Of a stretch of DNA of 64,000 nucleotides, positions 9,178-20,136 are shown one piece after another. A program made the position numbers and the translations under genes. Below the pieces are notes generated by a model. That model saw only the letters and a program-made list of their open reading frames with translations. It did not search any database and was not told the origin of the DNA. The stretch lies in IMG/VR virus record IMGVR_UViG_3300019360_000007, positions 1 through 64,000 of that record. One strand, written 5' to 3'. The DNA is from a virus. Within the stretch, counting starts at the first letter, position 1, and the number at the start of each line of letters is the position of its first letter.

Positions 9178-12100
9178 GACGACCCCGCATCCTTCACGGA
9201 CTGTGCGAGCCTGAGCTGTCTCAGCTCGTCGCGTCTCTTCTTCGGCAGCTCGTCCTCAAACCGGGAGATCCTCACGAGAGTCCCGTCCTCGCGGTTGACC
9301 CTGAAGTCGAGCCACGCCAAGCGCAGCTCCCGGAACTGGTCGTTGTTGTCGAGCACGTCCTCGATCCTGTCTGTCAGGACCGGGCGCCCGTCCCCCTCCT
9401 CGGCTGCCGGGTTGTCGGCGTTGCTCTCCAGGGTCGAGTAGCTCGGTGTGCCGGGCGGAGAGCCAGGCGGGAACTCGTGATCGAGGCGCGAGTCGTTGAC
9501 CCAGAACCGCCGGTCCAGGACCGACAGAGCATCCGTCGTGTTCGCGAACGGGCTGATGCCGACGAGGCCCCTGACACCGTCGATCAGTTCGTTGCTCATG
9601 ACGCCCTTCCCCTCGTCGGGGATCAGAGGGTTACCGAGATCGGCCACGTGCTGGTCTCGCTGGAACACGAAGTAGGTCCCGAACTTGTCCTCGCGGAAGA
9701 ACACGTCGAACTCCTCAAGGAAGCTCAGCGTGCGCTCGCGCATCAGAAGGACAAGGTCGACGGCCTCCTCGCTGAACAGCGAGGAGGGTCTGATCACACG
9801 ATACGAGAACGGGGCGACCGAGAACAGGTTGCCCAGGAAGCTGTTGGTAGGAGACCCGTTCTCCCCGGCGAAGGACGTGGGCCGGAGGTCCATCTGTCCC
9901 TCGACGCCTGGGCCGCCGGGCGGGTCGGCGAAGGGAGCCGTCGACGCGCTTACCGTCGGGAGCACGGCGTACTCCGCCGCGGTCCCGAAGGTCACGAACC
10001 CGCCGCCCGGGTCGGCCGAGTAGTCGGTGTCCGAGCTGACCGCGAGGGAGTCCTCCTCGACGGTCGTGACCCTGTACCACCCGCGGTTGTCGTCGAGCTG
10101 GGCCGGTGCTCCCGCGACGAACGGGACCTCCTGTCCGGCCGTAGCCACCGTACGGTCAGGGACACTGCGGTCGCCGAACGGGCGAGTCCCTCGCTCTGGA
10201 CCCGTCGCGGGGATGGCTCCGAGCGGGCCAGACAGGTCGCCTGCCGGATCAATGACCACGATGTCTCCCTCCTGGATCCCGAGCGCGTCGTAGTTGATGG
10301 ACTTGTCGGTGTCCTGGACGCGTCGCGGATCCGTGGGGTTCGCCTCCGGCTCCACGAACCCTCCGACCTGGGACGACAAGTCCGCGTGGCGGTCTAGGAG
10401 CACCTGGTCGGTGATCATGGTGAAGAGCTGTTCGTTGCTCTGCTCGTGAGGCACGGGCGCCTGCCGCAGGTAGATCTCGAAAGGCTTCCCCGGGACGTCC
10501 GCGGCCGAGACGGCCAGGATCCCCGGCGGCTTGAGCCAGATGTCGTCGGGACCCTCGATGCCGCCGATCTCCGCCTCGTCGAGCACCGTGACGCCGTCGT
10601 CGTCGAGCAGTCTGAACGTGTCGCCGGGATTCACGTTGACGAGATCGTCGTCGAAGCCCCCGAGCTGTGTTCCTCCGGTTGCCGTGACGACGAACGGATA
10701 CGGCGTGGCGCTCGGGCCCACCACCTTGGTCCCGAAGGTGGTCACCGTGCCACGACGGATCTGGTAGACGTAGCGCAGCGGGCCGAGAAGCTCGCCCACG
10801 TCGGAGAGGACGTCGTGGAATCTCCTGATGCGCCGCACCTCCCAGGTCACGGGCTCGTCGGCGACCTCTCCGAACGCGGTCCCGTCCCGGAACCCGATGG
10901 CCGCCACGGGCACGGAGTTCCCCGCATCCACCACGCGCTCGTCGGCGCCAGCCAGGTCGAGGGTGGGGCGAGGCCAGGACGGTTCCAGGAAGATGCCCGC
11001 CTGCGCCGAGAATCCCGCGGTGATTCCGTCAGTCGTGATGAATCTGTCTCCGGGTAACACGGCCGGGATGCCCGCCGCCGCAAGCGCGTGGACGTTGTCC
11101 CACTGGGCAAGGGTCAGATTCAGCTCCATGAACTGGGGGACATCGTCGTAGACGTAGGCGTTCGCGTCGTCGACGAAGCTGGTGTTCACGATGGGCGTAG
11201 CAGCCGTCGTTCCCACCTCTCCGGCCGCAGGAGCACCGATCACGAGGTCGCCGCCACCGAACGTGAAGAACTCGTTGCCCGCGCCCACCCCAGACCCGGC
11301 GACGCGGAGAGCTCGGAACCCCACCGCGGTCGTTCCTGCGCTGTCGAAACCGACGAGGTTTCGAGGGAGCACCGGAGCGTCGGGGGGATCGCTTGCCGCG
11401 TCCATCGTGATGTCAAACTTGACGAAGCCCGTGACGATCGTCGTCGCCAGCAGAGCATCGATGACAGCTACCGCGGCAGCTCCGACGATGGAGCCATCAA
11501 GATTGGTCGCGGTGAGCGAGTTGACCGAGAACGTGTTGGTGGCGTTGTTGACCGCGGTGTAATCGATGCGGAAGTTCCCGGGGAGGAAGTTCGGGGCGTC
11601 GGGATCAAATTCGCTAAGAAGCCACAGTGTTCCCGTGGCAGCCCATGCCGATGATCCGTCTGACGGCACAGTCGTGTCGGAAACCTGGATGGTGGATGCG
11701 GCGTCGACTCTGGCCTGTACGATGTTCGGGAACACGATGCGCGCCCATCCGTTCTGCGTGTTGAAGGGCAGCGTCGTTGTCGTCAATGTCATCTCCCGAC
11801 TCTCCGTGCTGAGCACGTTCGGCTCGACTACGTGCTTGACGAGGTACGTCCCCGCGGTCGTCGCGGCGCGCGGCGTCGCGGCGTCGCTTCCCAGGATCAG
11901 GCACACGTCGCCGGCCTCGATGCTCTCCAGGCTCCCGACCGCCGCGCTCAGGAACGTGACTCCGTCGCTGGATATCCTGAAGTTCCTGTTCGTGGCGACG
12001 CCTGTGACTCCGCTGCCTCTCGCGATCTCGGTCGCCGATCCGACCGGGAAGGCGGACGACGGGATCGCCGAGAACGTGATGGGAGACGTGGTGACGATGG

Positions 12101-15100
12101 GAGCGTTGCCGTGGCCCTCAAAACCCATCACCCGGAGCGTTCCTCGTCCCGTTCCGGCGGGCGCCGGGTCGAAGGCCCCGATACGCGGGAACAGGCTGCT
12201 GCGGTCCAGGAAGGTGAAGGGGAGGCCGCCGTTGACCTCCGCGGCAGCATTGACCGTACAGGCATCCGTGCTGCCGCTGGCCACGAACGGCACCTCCAGC
12301 TCGCTGGCCACCGCGATGCCAGCCACGAGAGGCTCCGTCCGCGGCAACACGGTTCGCAGGTCGAGGGACTCGTCCAGCGTGAGTCTGTCCGCCTGGATGA
12401 ACCCGGTGGTGCTGGCTCCGCCCGCGCCGACGGCCGAGGTCAGGTCCAGATCGACGGTGAACCACAGCGGGATCGTGTCCCCCGGGTTCAGCGGGTCCTC
12501 CGGCAACGTGGGGGGCACGAGTCCCGGGTTGAGCGCGATGGTCACGAACGGGCCGGGAGTGTCTACGTAGATCTTCTCGTCGTCGGCGGAGATCGACGTG
12601 ATCGCCTGCGCGCCCGCATCGCCCGTCGCCGTGGGTGCGCCGTTGTTGAACGCGATGACGACCGACTGGAAGAACACGGGCGCCGGGTTGACGAGGTCAG
12701 GTGCAGACCAGAGGTTGATGGTCACAACATTGTCCTGCGCGGCGCCGAAGAACGGGGGGCTGAAGATGTCATTGAGACCCCCGGTCAGGGCAGCCGGGGT
12801 CCCATCATTGAAGACCAGGATGGCGTTGGAGATCTGCGTGATGTCGAACTCGGTGACGGTACCGACGCGCCGTACGGCCATGCCGGGCGGGAACGCAAGG
12901 ACGCCCTGGTTCACGAACGACATCGCGGTCTTGAGCCGGTACCTGATCCGCTCGGCTGCGGCGGCGGGAAGCGCAGTCGGAGTCACGAAGCGCGGGGGCT
13001 CGATCAAGCTGCTGCCACCCTGCACGAAACCGACGGACAGGATGCCCTGCGATCCCGGAGGCAGCCCTGCCCCGGCCTGTCCCGTCTCGACGAGGAGGAC
13101 GTCGAACGGCACGACGTCGCCGATCCCGCTGTTGGCCACGTAACCTCCCGCCGTGGTCACCGGGGTCGCGTCCAGGGCAGTCACGAGAGCCGCCGGAGGA
13201 TCCGTGCCCGTGAGCACCCCGAAGATCTGGCCGTCGGTCCCCTGGATCTCGTCCGGGTAGACAGCGTTGGGGACGAGGGAGTCCCCGAAGATGCTCTGGA
13301 ACGACTCCTGGACGATGCCGAGGATCTCGATCTCGGTGTTCGGCGTGTAGAGGTAGGGCAGCGTGTAGTCGCCGCTGTCGTTGAGGAACCCGCCGGTCAG
13401 AGCCGGGATGGGAGCAGGCTCCGTGCGGCCGTTCCTGAATGACACGTCTGCCTCGATGGTGCTCAGCGGCAGAGGGGGACGCTGGTGCAGGATCTCCTTG
13501 AGGCCGAAGATGCTGGGGTCCTCGTAGCTGGGGAACGAGATGTCCCGGTACTCGCCGTCGGGTCGGTCCACGCGGAGATCGAAGTTGAGCCGGAACTCCG
13601 GCAGACCCTGGATCTGCGCCGCCGTCTCGGTCTGCGTGGGCGGGTCGTCCACGTCCCCCATCGTCACGTCGGCGTCCGGCGGCGTGACGAAGACCGTGTC
13701 TCCGCGCGACAGATCGATGGGAGGATTCGTGGCCGCCGGGTCCTCCGACACCTCCAGAAGCCCGTCGGGCAGGATGGTGGCCCCGTCCTGGTCGACGAAC
13801 GTGATGACACAGCCGAGGATGATCTCCCCCACGAAGATGGACTTCGTGACGGTGAAGTCCTGGCCGAGGAACGTGAACGTGAACGTCTCGCCCGCGGCCG
13901 CGTCGATGATGCGCCCGTCGGGCCTCCCGAACGCCGCCTTCGGGAGCACCCTGGGCTCGTCCTGCCAAGCAAAGAACGCGGGGGTGAAGAGATCGGGATC
14001 GCCCGTGGTCAGATCGATGACCTCTCCCCCCTGCGCAGCGAGCTGCCCGGTGTCCGGCAGACCTCCCTCGCCGATGGGGAACTCGTGGAGCGGGAGCGGA
14101 GTGGCGATGACCGCGGGTCTCGGGAACGCGGCGAATCCGGGGAATCCGATGATGAACGGATCGAGTTCGGGGAACCCCACGTTGCTGTAGGCGTAGATGC
14201 GGGCCCGAGGCAGGCGCAGCCGGACGCTGATCGAGCCGATGTTCTCGATCTGCCCGAGGACCGGGTTCTCGACTTGGCCGATGGACTTGAGGAACGTACT
14301 GGCGCGCTTGGGCAGCTGGATCTTGAAGTTCCCCCCGTCGCCCTTGATGGAGAGCCGCCGGATCCGTTTGCGGAAGGAGTACACGCCGGGATCGACGGGA
14401 ACGGCCTCCAGGTCGGCCCCGATGCCGGGATCCGTGAGGGTGAACGCCTCGGCGCGCTCGGGGAAGATCCTGGAGAACGCGCTCGGAGAACCCAGACGCC
14501 GGTACCGACCGAACGCCTCAAGACGCAGCGGGAAGAGCCTCAGCCTCTTGCGCGTGCGGGAGACGAGAACGACATCGTCGACGTCGTTCATCACCAGCTC
14601 CTTCTGCTGCTGCTGGAGGTCGTCCAGGAAGTCCGGGTCGATGTACGGGCCCTCGATGTCGTCTCCCGACACCGTGAGTGCCGTCGGGTCCACGAGCGGG
14701 TCCCGCTCCAGGAACACGGTGGCAGGGTTGTACGCGAAGAACAGCTCGCTGAAGATGTTGCGACGGTTCAGCTCGCCCGTGATCTCGTCCTCGTAGCCTG
14801 GAGGAGGGATTTCCTTCCCCCGACCGATGAAGAACTTGAACTTGCCGTCCCTGTCGCCGACCACGTTCCCGGTGATCGTCTCCTGCACCTGCTCAAAGGG
14901 GACGATGGTCTCGTTGTAGAACTCGAGGAAGACGCGGGCGGCACGGTCCGTGTCCTCCAGGTCCCGGAGCTGCGACTTGAGGCCCAACCGTCCCTGGGTA
15001 GCATTCTCCGCCGGAGGGATCACGGCCGGCGCTGCGCCGAAGGACGGCAGCTGTGCCGCGATGTCCCGGGCAACCTGGTCCGACACCTCTCCGAGGTAGG

Positions 15101-18100
15101 AGAGCAGGGGAAGTGACCGATAGAACCAGGTGTCCGGGCTGGAGAACGTGTAGGTGCCTCGGAGAATCTTCCCCAGGCGACCGTTCTCCTCCGAGGGGGC
15201 CTCGACGTGGACGAACCGGGCATCGAAGCGCGGGTTGAGCACGAACTCGCTGAACAGGATGGGGGTGACCGAGCGCTGCCTCGTGTGGCGCAGATACAGG
15301 ATCTGCGTAGGGAGGAGCGGCCCCTGTGGAGGGGGCAGGAACTCGATCCCGCCGTCGTCTGCGTTGATCGAGTAGTCGATGGTGGGCCTGAGCGTGCGTC
15401 CTGGAAGCTCCACGCCGCCAGAAGTCTCTCCGAAGAGAATCAGCTCAAACGGTCTCTCGTTCGCGACCCCGCCACGTCCGAGGAACTGTGACGGGCTGGG
15501 CTGGTACACGGGGCGGACGCTGATTTTCGCTACGTCCTGGCCGAACGCGAACCCCCTGGGAAAGAAGCTGGTGACGTCGACCCTGGTCCGCGTGCCGTCA
15601 TCGGACCGCTCGGAGCCCGAGATGATGAAGGGGAGACCTCCGAGTTCCAGGAGATGCCCCGGCACCGCGATTGCCGTCAGGTCGGCCTGGAACGTGATGT
15701 CCTGGAAACCGCGGTTGATCGGTTCGTACGCGGCGAAGATCTGCATCCAGAACCCGTCGGGCGCCGCGGGGACGATGTCGGTGGCGAGCGGGATGTCGGA
15801 GATGAGCGAGAGGGAGTCGGATCCCGGATCCCGGGATCCGGCTTCAAGCTCCGTCTCCGGGATGAAGTCGACCCTGGTCTGGTTCGTCGCGGGATCGAAG
15901 GTCGAGGCCGTTATGTAGAACGGGAACGCGGCGACCCGGAGCAGCTTGCCGGGCGTGACGTCGCCCGTCCGGTCGGTCTCCAGCGTGAAGCTCGACCTGT
16001 TGGCCTCGATGCGGAACGGAGGACGATACACGGGCGGCTGGCTGACGGTGTAGGTCTGCTCGCCGCCGAACGCCTCCAGCACGGCGTACGTGATTCGCAC
16101 GACGCTGATGTGAGGGACGGGCAGCTCCAGGATGGCGACGCTGTTCTCGAAGTCGAAAGTGGCCACCGGGCTGCTGCCGACGTTGTAGATCGTCGACCCG
16201 ACGTAGAAGACGGGCTCGATGTCGTCGCGGAGCGTTCGATCGGTGGGATTGAACCGCCACCGCGCCACGTCTCCCGTCCCCTCGGGAGTGGCCGGATCGA
16301 GCTGCACGAAGAGCGGGAGCTGCTCGATCACCTCGACGGGGTGCGTGCCCTTCGTCGGATCGCCTGGATCGTTTGGCTCAAGGAAGAGGCTCCCGGTACC
16401 GCTCTCGGCCCGGAAGTACTGCGCCTCGACGACCTGGAACTCGCGCAGCGGCGTCGTGAAGAGGAACGACCCCTGGATGGGATTCACCGTGTAGTCTCGC
16501 CCGCCAGTGGCGACCATCTGCTCGACCAGGAACGCCTCCGATCCGCCGTGGGCGGCCATGTCCGGTGCCGAGAAGTTAAGTGCCCCGTCCGACAGCCGGT
16601 ACTCGACCTTCCCCACCGGGAGCTCGACCGGGCTGAGGTTCGGCGTCAGGAAATCCTCCACGTAGATGACGTCCTGCCCGTCGAACTGCGCGAAGACCTG
16701 ATCTCCGAAGTTGAGCAGACCGTCTCCGATCTGCACCTCGATGATGTCCCCCACGAGCGGGAAGGTGACGGGTCCCGGCACCTTGACGAGGTTGCCGTCC
16801 GCGAAGGTGTAGGTCTTCGCCCCGACGCGGACGGAGAAATTGTCGTTGGCGAAGCGCTCCGACGCCGGACTCGGGACGAACAGGGCCGAGTTCACGATCT
16901 GCCCGAGATTCACCTGCTGGAGCTGCACCATGGCCGCGTCGGCGCTGCCGGGGTCCTGTCCGAACCGCACGTTGATCTGACGTCCGCTGGCGATGGCATC
17001 GCCCAGGACCGCGACCAGCCGCGTCTGGTCCTGCGCGGCCTGGTTGGCCGGCACGTCACCCAGCGGGGAGAGGACCCGCACCTTGAACGGATCCTCAGGG
17101 AGATGATTGAACTGCACGTACTGCGTGTCGGCGACGATGCCGGGATCGAACTGCTCCGCGGTGACGCCGTCGTAGAGTTCCCACGGGACGGGGCCTCCGC
17201 TGACGGGGAACGGCTGGCGCACGACGAGCTGGTTGGACAACGTCGCGTCCTGAGCGACGACGTAGGTCCCCTGCGCGTCGCCCTGCGTGATCTTGAGCTG
17301 GTAGCCAGCCTTGACGCCCAGCGCGACGAAGTCGATGTCGGGCGAGGAGTCCGAGAACGTCGTCCCGCCCTGCGCGAAGGTTCCACGCCCTCCGAGCTGG
17401 ACGAGCGCACCTACCGTGTCGATCAGGAGAGCGATGCCGGGAGCCCCGTCGTCCGGCAGGATGAAGTCCTCCTCAAGCGTCTGTGGCTCGAGCGGCTGGC
17501 CGGCGACGGAGATGCTTAGTCCCTTGCCGGGGAGACGGAACGAGGACGGGATAACCCCCGTCTGCCCGAGGAACAGGTTGTTCGTGGGCTGCAGGAGAGT
17601 CTGGTTCTCCGTGTGCTCGTCGGCCCACGAGAACTTCTCCTCCCCGAACTGGTAGAAGACCTCGTCGTAGTTCTCCAGCAGCAGCGACACGAGACCGTCC
17701 TGTAGACGGAAGAAGATCCCCTCGTCGTAGCCCGCCACATCTTCAAGCGGAGGCCTGTCCAACAACACGACGGGCGACTGCGAGATGGACGGCGTCAGGA
17801 CCACGTCCTCGAACCTGTCGACGTGGCCAACGTCGGCCACGTCGTCCTTGCTGCCGTCGAGGTTGAACGGGCTGCGGAAGACGCCGAGCGTGGTCCCGTT
17901 GTCGGGGAGCCACACGATGTCCGGCGGCGGATCGACGGCCACTGCGGACGCGATCCTGATCTTCCAGCCCGGGAGGAAGCCGAGGGCCGAGGGCCCGGAG
18001 AGGTCCCTGATACCGGGTCCGAGCCCGATCTCGATCTCGCCGTAGAATGCTTGGTCGGCCATCGAGGCCGTCTGGATCGCCACCCTCCCGTTCACCGCGA

Positions 18101-20111
18101 CGGCCGTCCCTCCGGCGAGTACGGCGGCGAGGCTCTGTGCGATCTGCTCCGCCGTGAAAGTTCCGCCGACGGACGTGCTCACTCCTCCAGGGTCGAGAGA
18201 CGCGTCCCACGTGGACGTCGCCCCGTTGATGTTCACCACGAACACCTCGTCGCCGACCAGGACGAACTGGTCGCGGACGCGGGACCACATGCGAGCCTCG
18301 CGAGCCCAGACGGACGGCTGCGCGCCAGACTGCAGGAAGAACAGCGGGTGGCCGTCGAAGCGCTGCAGGTCCTCGCGTCCCAGGATCACCTCGCTGCCCC
18401 CCGCGCCCTCCCGACGGTCGAGATACGCGGTTCCGCGTGGGATCCTGAAGCGGAATCGCGGGCGCTCGTCGTCGTCGTCGAAGACGATGATCGTCTTGAT
18501 CTGCCCGTTGTCCGTGAACAGGACCAGGTCCCACGGCCCCGTCACCTGCCGCACGAGACCCGATCCGTTCCCCGGACGGACGCCGGGGTCCGTGGAGGTG
18601 TTCGGGACCGCGCCCGTGCCGTCGGCGAGGAACAGCACGCCGGACGTCCCTGGAGACGGGGTGGGAACCGCGTCTGGGACGAAGATCTGGTGGTCCTTGC
18701 CGGACACCACCGTGGGCATCCCTCCGCTGTCGACGAGCTGGACGGGGCGGCGGAGGGGCACGGGTCTCTGCGTGAGGCTGACGCCGTCGTAGAAGACGAG
18801 GGCGCCCAGGAAGCTCACGTCGAAGTCGGGGCTGTCCGGGTCAGCACGGGCCAAGTCGACGTCGGAGAACTTGAGCCGGCCCGTGCTGGCCGCGACCCCG
18901 ACCTGGTGTTCCTGGACGACGAGGGCCGCGAGGGCCGTCTCCGTCTCCACGAGCAAGGCGTCCAGAGGCTGGCGAGAACCGATCCTGACGAACGGGTACT
19001 CCGTCGGGCCCGGGATGGGCGACAGGAACAGCAGCCGGAGGTTGGCGTCCTCGAGCGGACCCAGCGGCTCGATCTCGTCCTGGTCGACGAAACCCCGGTA
19101 CGAGTAGAAGATCCTCTGCCCGGCGAAGGTGTCCACGAAGGCCGGGTTCCACACGAGCTGTCCGCTGGCCTGGCCCACGATGCCGGCGAGCGTGGGGTCG
19201 GTCGAGAAGTCGAACTCCTCTGCCTCGTCGTCCGTGACGACCTTGATGCCGCCGAACCCGGACACGCCGACAGGCTGTGCCACGGGAATCGAGGAAGCGT
19301 CCGGTCGCGTGCCGATCCTGACCATCGAGTAGGAATCGGGCGCGGAGCTGTCTCCCGGCAGGAAGTCGCCGAGGATCACGTGCGACGGAGCCGGTGCCAG
19401 AACGTAACTCCCGTCGACGAGGAGCACGCCGAGATCTCGCGGAGGAGTGCCTCGCAGGGGGCGCCATCGCTGGACCCTCCCGTCCCACTTGAAGCGGTTC
19501 TCGTAGCGGTCGTTCCGAGACCACCAGAATGCCGGGGGCGAGATGGTGTAGTCCGTGTCCGTCGCTCGATCTCCGCGCTGGCTGGACACTCCTCCCCCGA
19601 GCGTCGCGAGCGTCACCGGATCCGTGATCGTGAACACCCCGCTGACGGGATCGAAGTCGCCGTGCCCGACGAGCTGGACCTCCTCTCCGGTGTCGCCTCG
19701 GCGCACCACGAGACTGACGACGCTCACGATGGTCCGGTTGGCGTCGTCGATGATGATGGAGGAGTTAGAACCTGACGCGCCGAACGGATTGTCCGCGACC
19801 AGGACCACCAGATCTCCCTGCGGGAAGGAGACCGTCGCGTCGCTCACGACGAACTCGCCCGCGTCGCGCAGGTCGGCCGTGTTGGCGGCCCAGACCAGGT
19901 ACTCCGTCTGCCCGTCGTCCGGGCGCAGGAGCACGGCCGCGCGGTACTGGTCGGCGGACAGCTCGACGAGGTCGGGGGACGGCAGGACGTAGTCCCCCGA
20001 GAGGGGTTTGAAGTCGCGGTCGACACCGTTCGACGCCTCGTCGGTCGTCGTGGCGTTCGCCGGCGCCGTGCGAGGCGCCCTGAGCACGAATCCTGTGAAG
20101 TCGAATCCCAT
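9174..20111 (-). CDS. Giant baseplate-region structural protein (3645 residues)
   Basis: A single uninterrupted frame of 3645 codons with an ATG start, the longest gene in the window. The sequence is overwhelmingly beta-strand and loop-like, rich in Pro, Gly, Asp, Val and aromatic residues, without signal peptide, membrane span or recognisable catalytic motif. A repeat of about 100 residues is visible near residues 1384 and 1485 (LLRVAAFPFYITAS versus LLELGGLPFIISGS, each followed by TRVD). Around residues 1800-1880 there is a Gln/Leu-rich helix and a basic segment. The C-terminus (last 80 residues) is helical and highly charged (RISRFEDELPKKRRDELRQL). It lies between the spike/small-protein pair and the gp25/gpJ genes, so a baseplate wedge, peripheral scaffold or fibre is the likely role. 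It is far larger than T4 wedge proteins (gp7 is about 1000 residues). No family is recognised. Confidence 0.8.
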   Translation of the reverse strand: MGFDFTGFVLRAPRTAPANATTTDEASNGVDRDFKPLSGDYVLPSPDLVELSADQYRAAVLLRPDDGQTEYLVWAANTADLRDAGEFVVSDATVSFPQGDLVVLVADNPFGASGSNSSIIIDDANRTIVSVVSLVVRRGDTGEEVQLVGHGDFDPVSGVFTITDPVTLATLGGGVSSQRGDRATDTDYTISPPAFWWSRNDRYENRFKWDGRVQRWRPLRGTPPRDLGVLLVDGSYVLAPAPSHVILGDFLPGDSSAPDSYSMVRIGTRPDASSIPVAQPVGVSGFGGIKVVTDDEAEEFDFSTDPTLAGIVGQASGQLVWNPAFVDTFAGQRIFYSYRGFVDQDEIEPLGPLEDANLRLLFLSPIPGPTEYPFVRIGSRQPLDALLVETETALAALVVQEHQVGVAASTGRLKFSDVDLARADPDSPDFDVSFLGALVFYDGVSLTQRPVPLRRPVQLVDSGGMPTVVSGKDHQIFVPDAVPTPSPGTSGVLFLADGTGAVPNTSTDPGVRPGNGSGLVRQVTGPWDLVLFTDNGQIKTIIVFDDDDERPRFRFRIPRGTAYLDRREGAGGSEVILGREDLQRFDGHPLFFLQSGAQPSVWAREARMWSRVRDQFVLVGDEVFVVNINGATSTWDASLDPGGVSTSVGGTFTAEQIAQSLAAVLAGGTAVAVNGRVAIQTASMADQAFYGEIEIGLGPGIRDLSGPSALGFLPGWKIRIASAVAVDPPPDIVWLPDNGTTLGVFRSPFNLDGSKDDVADVGHVDRFEDVVLTPSISQSPVVLLDRPPLEDVAGYDEGIFFRLQDGLVSLLLENYDEVFYQFGEEKFSWADEHTENQTLLQPTNNLFLGQTGVIPSSFRLPGKGLSISVAGQPLEPQTLEEDFILPDDGAPGIALLIDTVGALVQLGGRGTFAQGGTTFSDSSPDIDFVALGVKAGYQLKITQGDAQGTYVVAQDATLSNQLVVRQPFPVSGGPVPWELYDGVTAEQFDPGIVADTQYVQFNHLPEDPFKVRVLSPLGDVPANQAAQDQTRLVAVLGDAIASGRQINVRFGQDPGSADAAMVQLQQVNLGQIVNSALFVPSPASERFANDNFSVRVGAKTYTFADGNLVKVPGPVTFPLVGDIIEVQIGDGLLNFGDQVFAQFDGQDVIYVEDFLTPNLSPVELPVGKVEYRLSDGALNFSAPDMAAHGGSEAFLVEQMVATGGRDYTVNPIQGSFLFTTPLREFQVVEAQYFRAESGTGSLFLEPNDPGDPTKGTHPVEVIEQLPLFVQLDPATPEGTGDVARWRFNPTDRTLRDDIEPVFYVGSTIYNVGSSPVATFDFENSVAILELPVPHISVVRITYAVLEAFGGEQTYTVSQPPVYRPPFRIEANRSSFTLETDRTGDVTPGKLLRVAAFPFYITASTFDPATNQTRVDFIPETELEAGSRDPGSDSLSLISDIPLATDIVPAAPDGFWMQIFAAYEPINRGFQDITFQADLTAIAVPGHLLELGGLPFIISGSERSDDGTRTRVDVTSFFPRGFAFGQDVAKISVRPVYQPSPSQFLGRGGVANERPFELILFGETSGGVELPGRTLRPTIDYSINADDGGIEFLPPPQGPLLPTQILYLRHTRQRSVTPILFSEFVLNPRFDARFVHVEAPSEENGRLGKILRGTYTFSSPDTWFYRSLPLLSYLGEVSDQVARDIAAQLPSFGAAPAVIPPAENATQGRLGLKSQLRDLEDTDRAARVFLEFYNETIVPFEQVQETITGNVVGDRDGKFKFFIGRGKEIPPPGYEDEITGELNRRNIFSELFFAYNPATVFLERDPLVDPTALTVSGDDIEGPYIDPDFLDDLQQQQKELVMNDVDDVVLVSRTRKRLRLFPLRLEAFGRYRRLGSPSAFSRIFPERAEAFTLTDPGIGADLEAVPVDPGVYSFRKRIRRLSIKGDGGNFKIQLPKRASTFLKSIGQVENPVLGQIENIGSISVRLRLPRARIYAYSNVGFPELDPFIIGFPGFAAFPRPAVIATPLPLHEFPIGEGGLPDTGQLAAQGGEVIDLTTGDPDLFTPAFFAWQDEPRVLPKAAFGRPDGRIIDAAAGETFTFTFLGQDFTVTKSIFVGEIILGCVITFVDQDGATILPDGLLEVSEDPAATNPPIDLSRGDTVFVTPPDADVTMGDVDDPPTQTETAAQIQGLPEFRLNFDLRVDRPDGEYRDISFPSYEDPSIFGLKEILHQRPPLPLSTIEADVSFRNGRTEPAPIPALTGGFLNDSGDYTLPYLYTPNTEIEILGIVQESFQSIFGDSLVPNAVYPDEIQGTDGQIFGVLTGTDPPAALVTALDATPVTTAGGYVANSGIGDVVPFDVLLVETGQAGAGLPPGSQGILSVGFVQGGSSLIEPPRFVTPTALPAAAAERIRYRLKTAMSFVNQGVLAFPPGMAVRRVGTVTEFDITQISNAILVFNDGTPAALTGGLNDIFSPPFFGAAQDNVVTINLWSAPDLVNPAPVFFQSVVIAFNNGAPTATGDAGAQAITSISADDEKIYVDTPGPFVTIALNPGLVPPTLPEDPLNPGDTIPLWFTVDLDLTSAVGAGGASTTGFIQADRLTLDESLDLRTVLPRTEPLVAGIAVASELEVPFVASGSTDACTVNAAAEVNGGLPFTFLDRSSLFPRIGAFDPAPAGTGRGTLRVMGFEGHGNAPIVTTSPITFSAIPSSAFPVGSATEIARGSGVTGVATNRNFRISSDGVTFLSAAVGSLESIEAGDVCLILGSDAATPRAATTAGTYLVKHVVEPNVLSTESREMTLTTTTLPFNTQNGWARIVFPNIVQARVDAASTIQVSDTTVPSDGSSAWAATGTLWLLSEFDPDAPNFLPGNFRIDYTAVNNATNTFSVNSLTATNLDGSIVGAAAVAVIDALLATTIVTGFVKFDITMDAASDPPDAPVLPRNLVGFDSAGTTAVGFRALRVAGSGVGAGNEFFTFGGGDLVIGAPAAGEVGTTAATPIVNTSFVDDANAYVYDDVPQFMELNLTLAQWDNVHALAAAGIPAVLPGDRFITTDGITAGFSAQAGIFLEPSWPRPTLDLAGADERVVDAGNSVPVAAIGFRDGTAFGEVADEPVTWEVRRIRRFHDVLSDVGELLGPLRYVYQIRRGTVTTFGTKVVGPSATPYPFVVTATGGTQLGGFDDDLVNVNPGDTFRLLDDDGVTVLDEAEIGGIEGPDDIWLKPPGILAVSAADVPGKPFEIYLRQAPVPHEQSNEQLFTMITDQVLLDRHADLSSQVGGFVEPEANPTDPRRVQDTDKSINYDALGIQEGDIVVIDPAGDLSGPLGAIPATGPERGTRPFGDRSVPDRTVATAGQEVPFVAGAPAQLDDNRGWYRVTTVEEDSLAVSSDTDYSADPGGGFVTFGTAAEYAVLPTVSASTAPFADPPGGPGVEGQMDLRPTSFAGENGSPTNSFLGNLFSVAPFSYRVIRPSSLFSEEAVDLVLLMRERTLSFLEEFDVFFREDKFGTYFVFQRDQHVADLGNPLIPDEGKGVMSNELIDGVRGLVGISPFANTTDALSVLDRRFWVNDSRLDHEFPPGSPPGTPSYSTLESNADNPAAEEGDGRPVLTDRIEDVLDNNDQFRELRLAWLDFRVNREDGTLVRISRFEDELPKKRRDELRQLRLAQSVKDAGSS
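15824..15841. repeat. 18-bp perfect palindrome inside the giant gene
   Basis: The 18 bases CCGGATCCCGGGATCCGG equal their own reverse complement. They lie inside codons for the peptide SRDPGSD of the giant protein, so a coding constraint (Gly/Ser/Asp/Pro codons in a GC-rich gene) may be the whole explanation. No function is assigned. Confidence 0.4.
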
Positions 20112-20136
20112 CGGTGCAGCTCAAAGTGGGGGCGGC

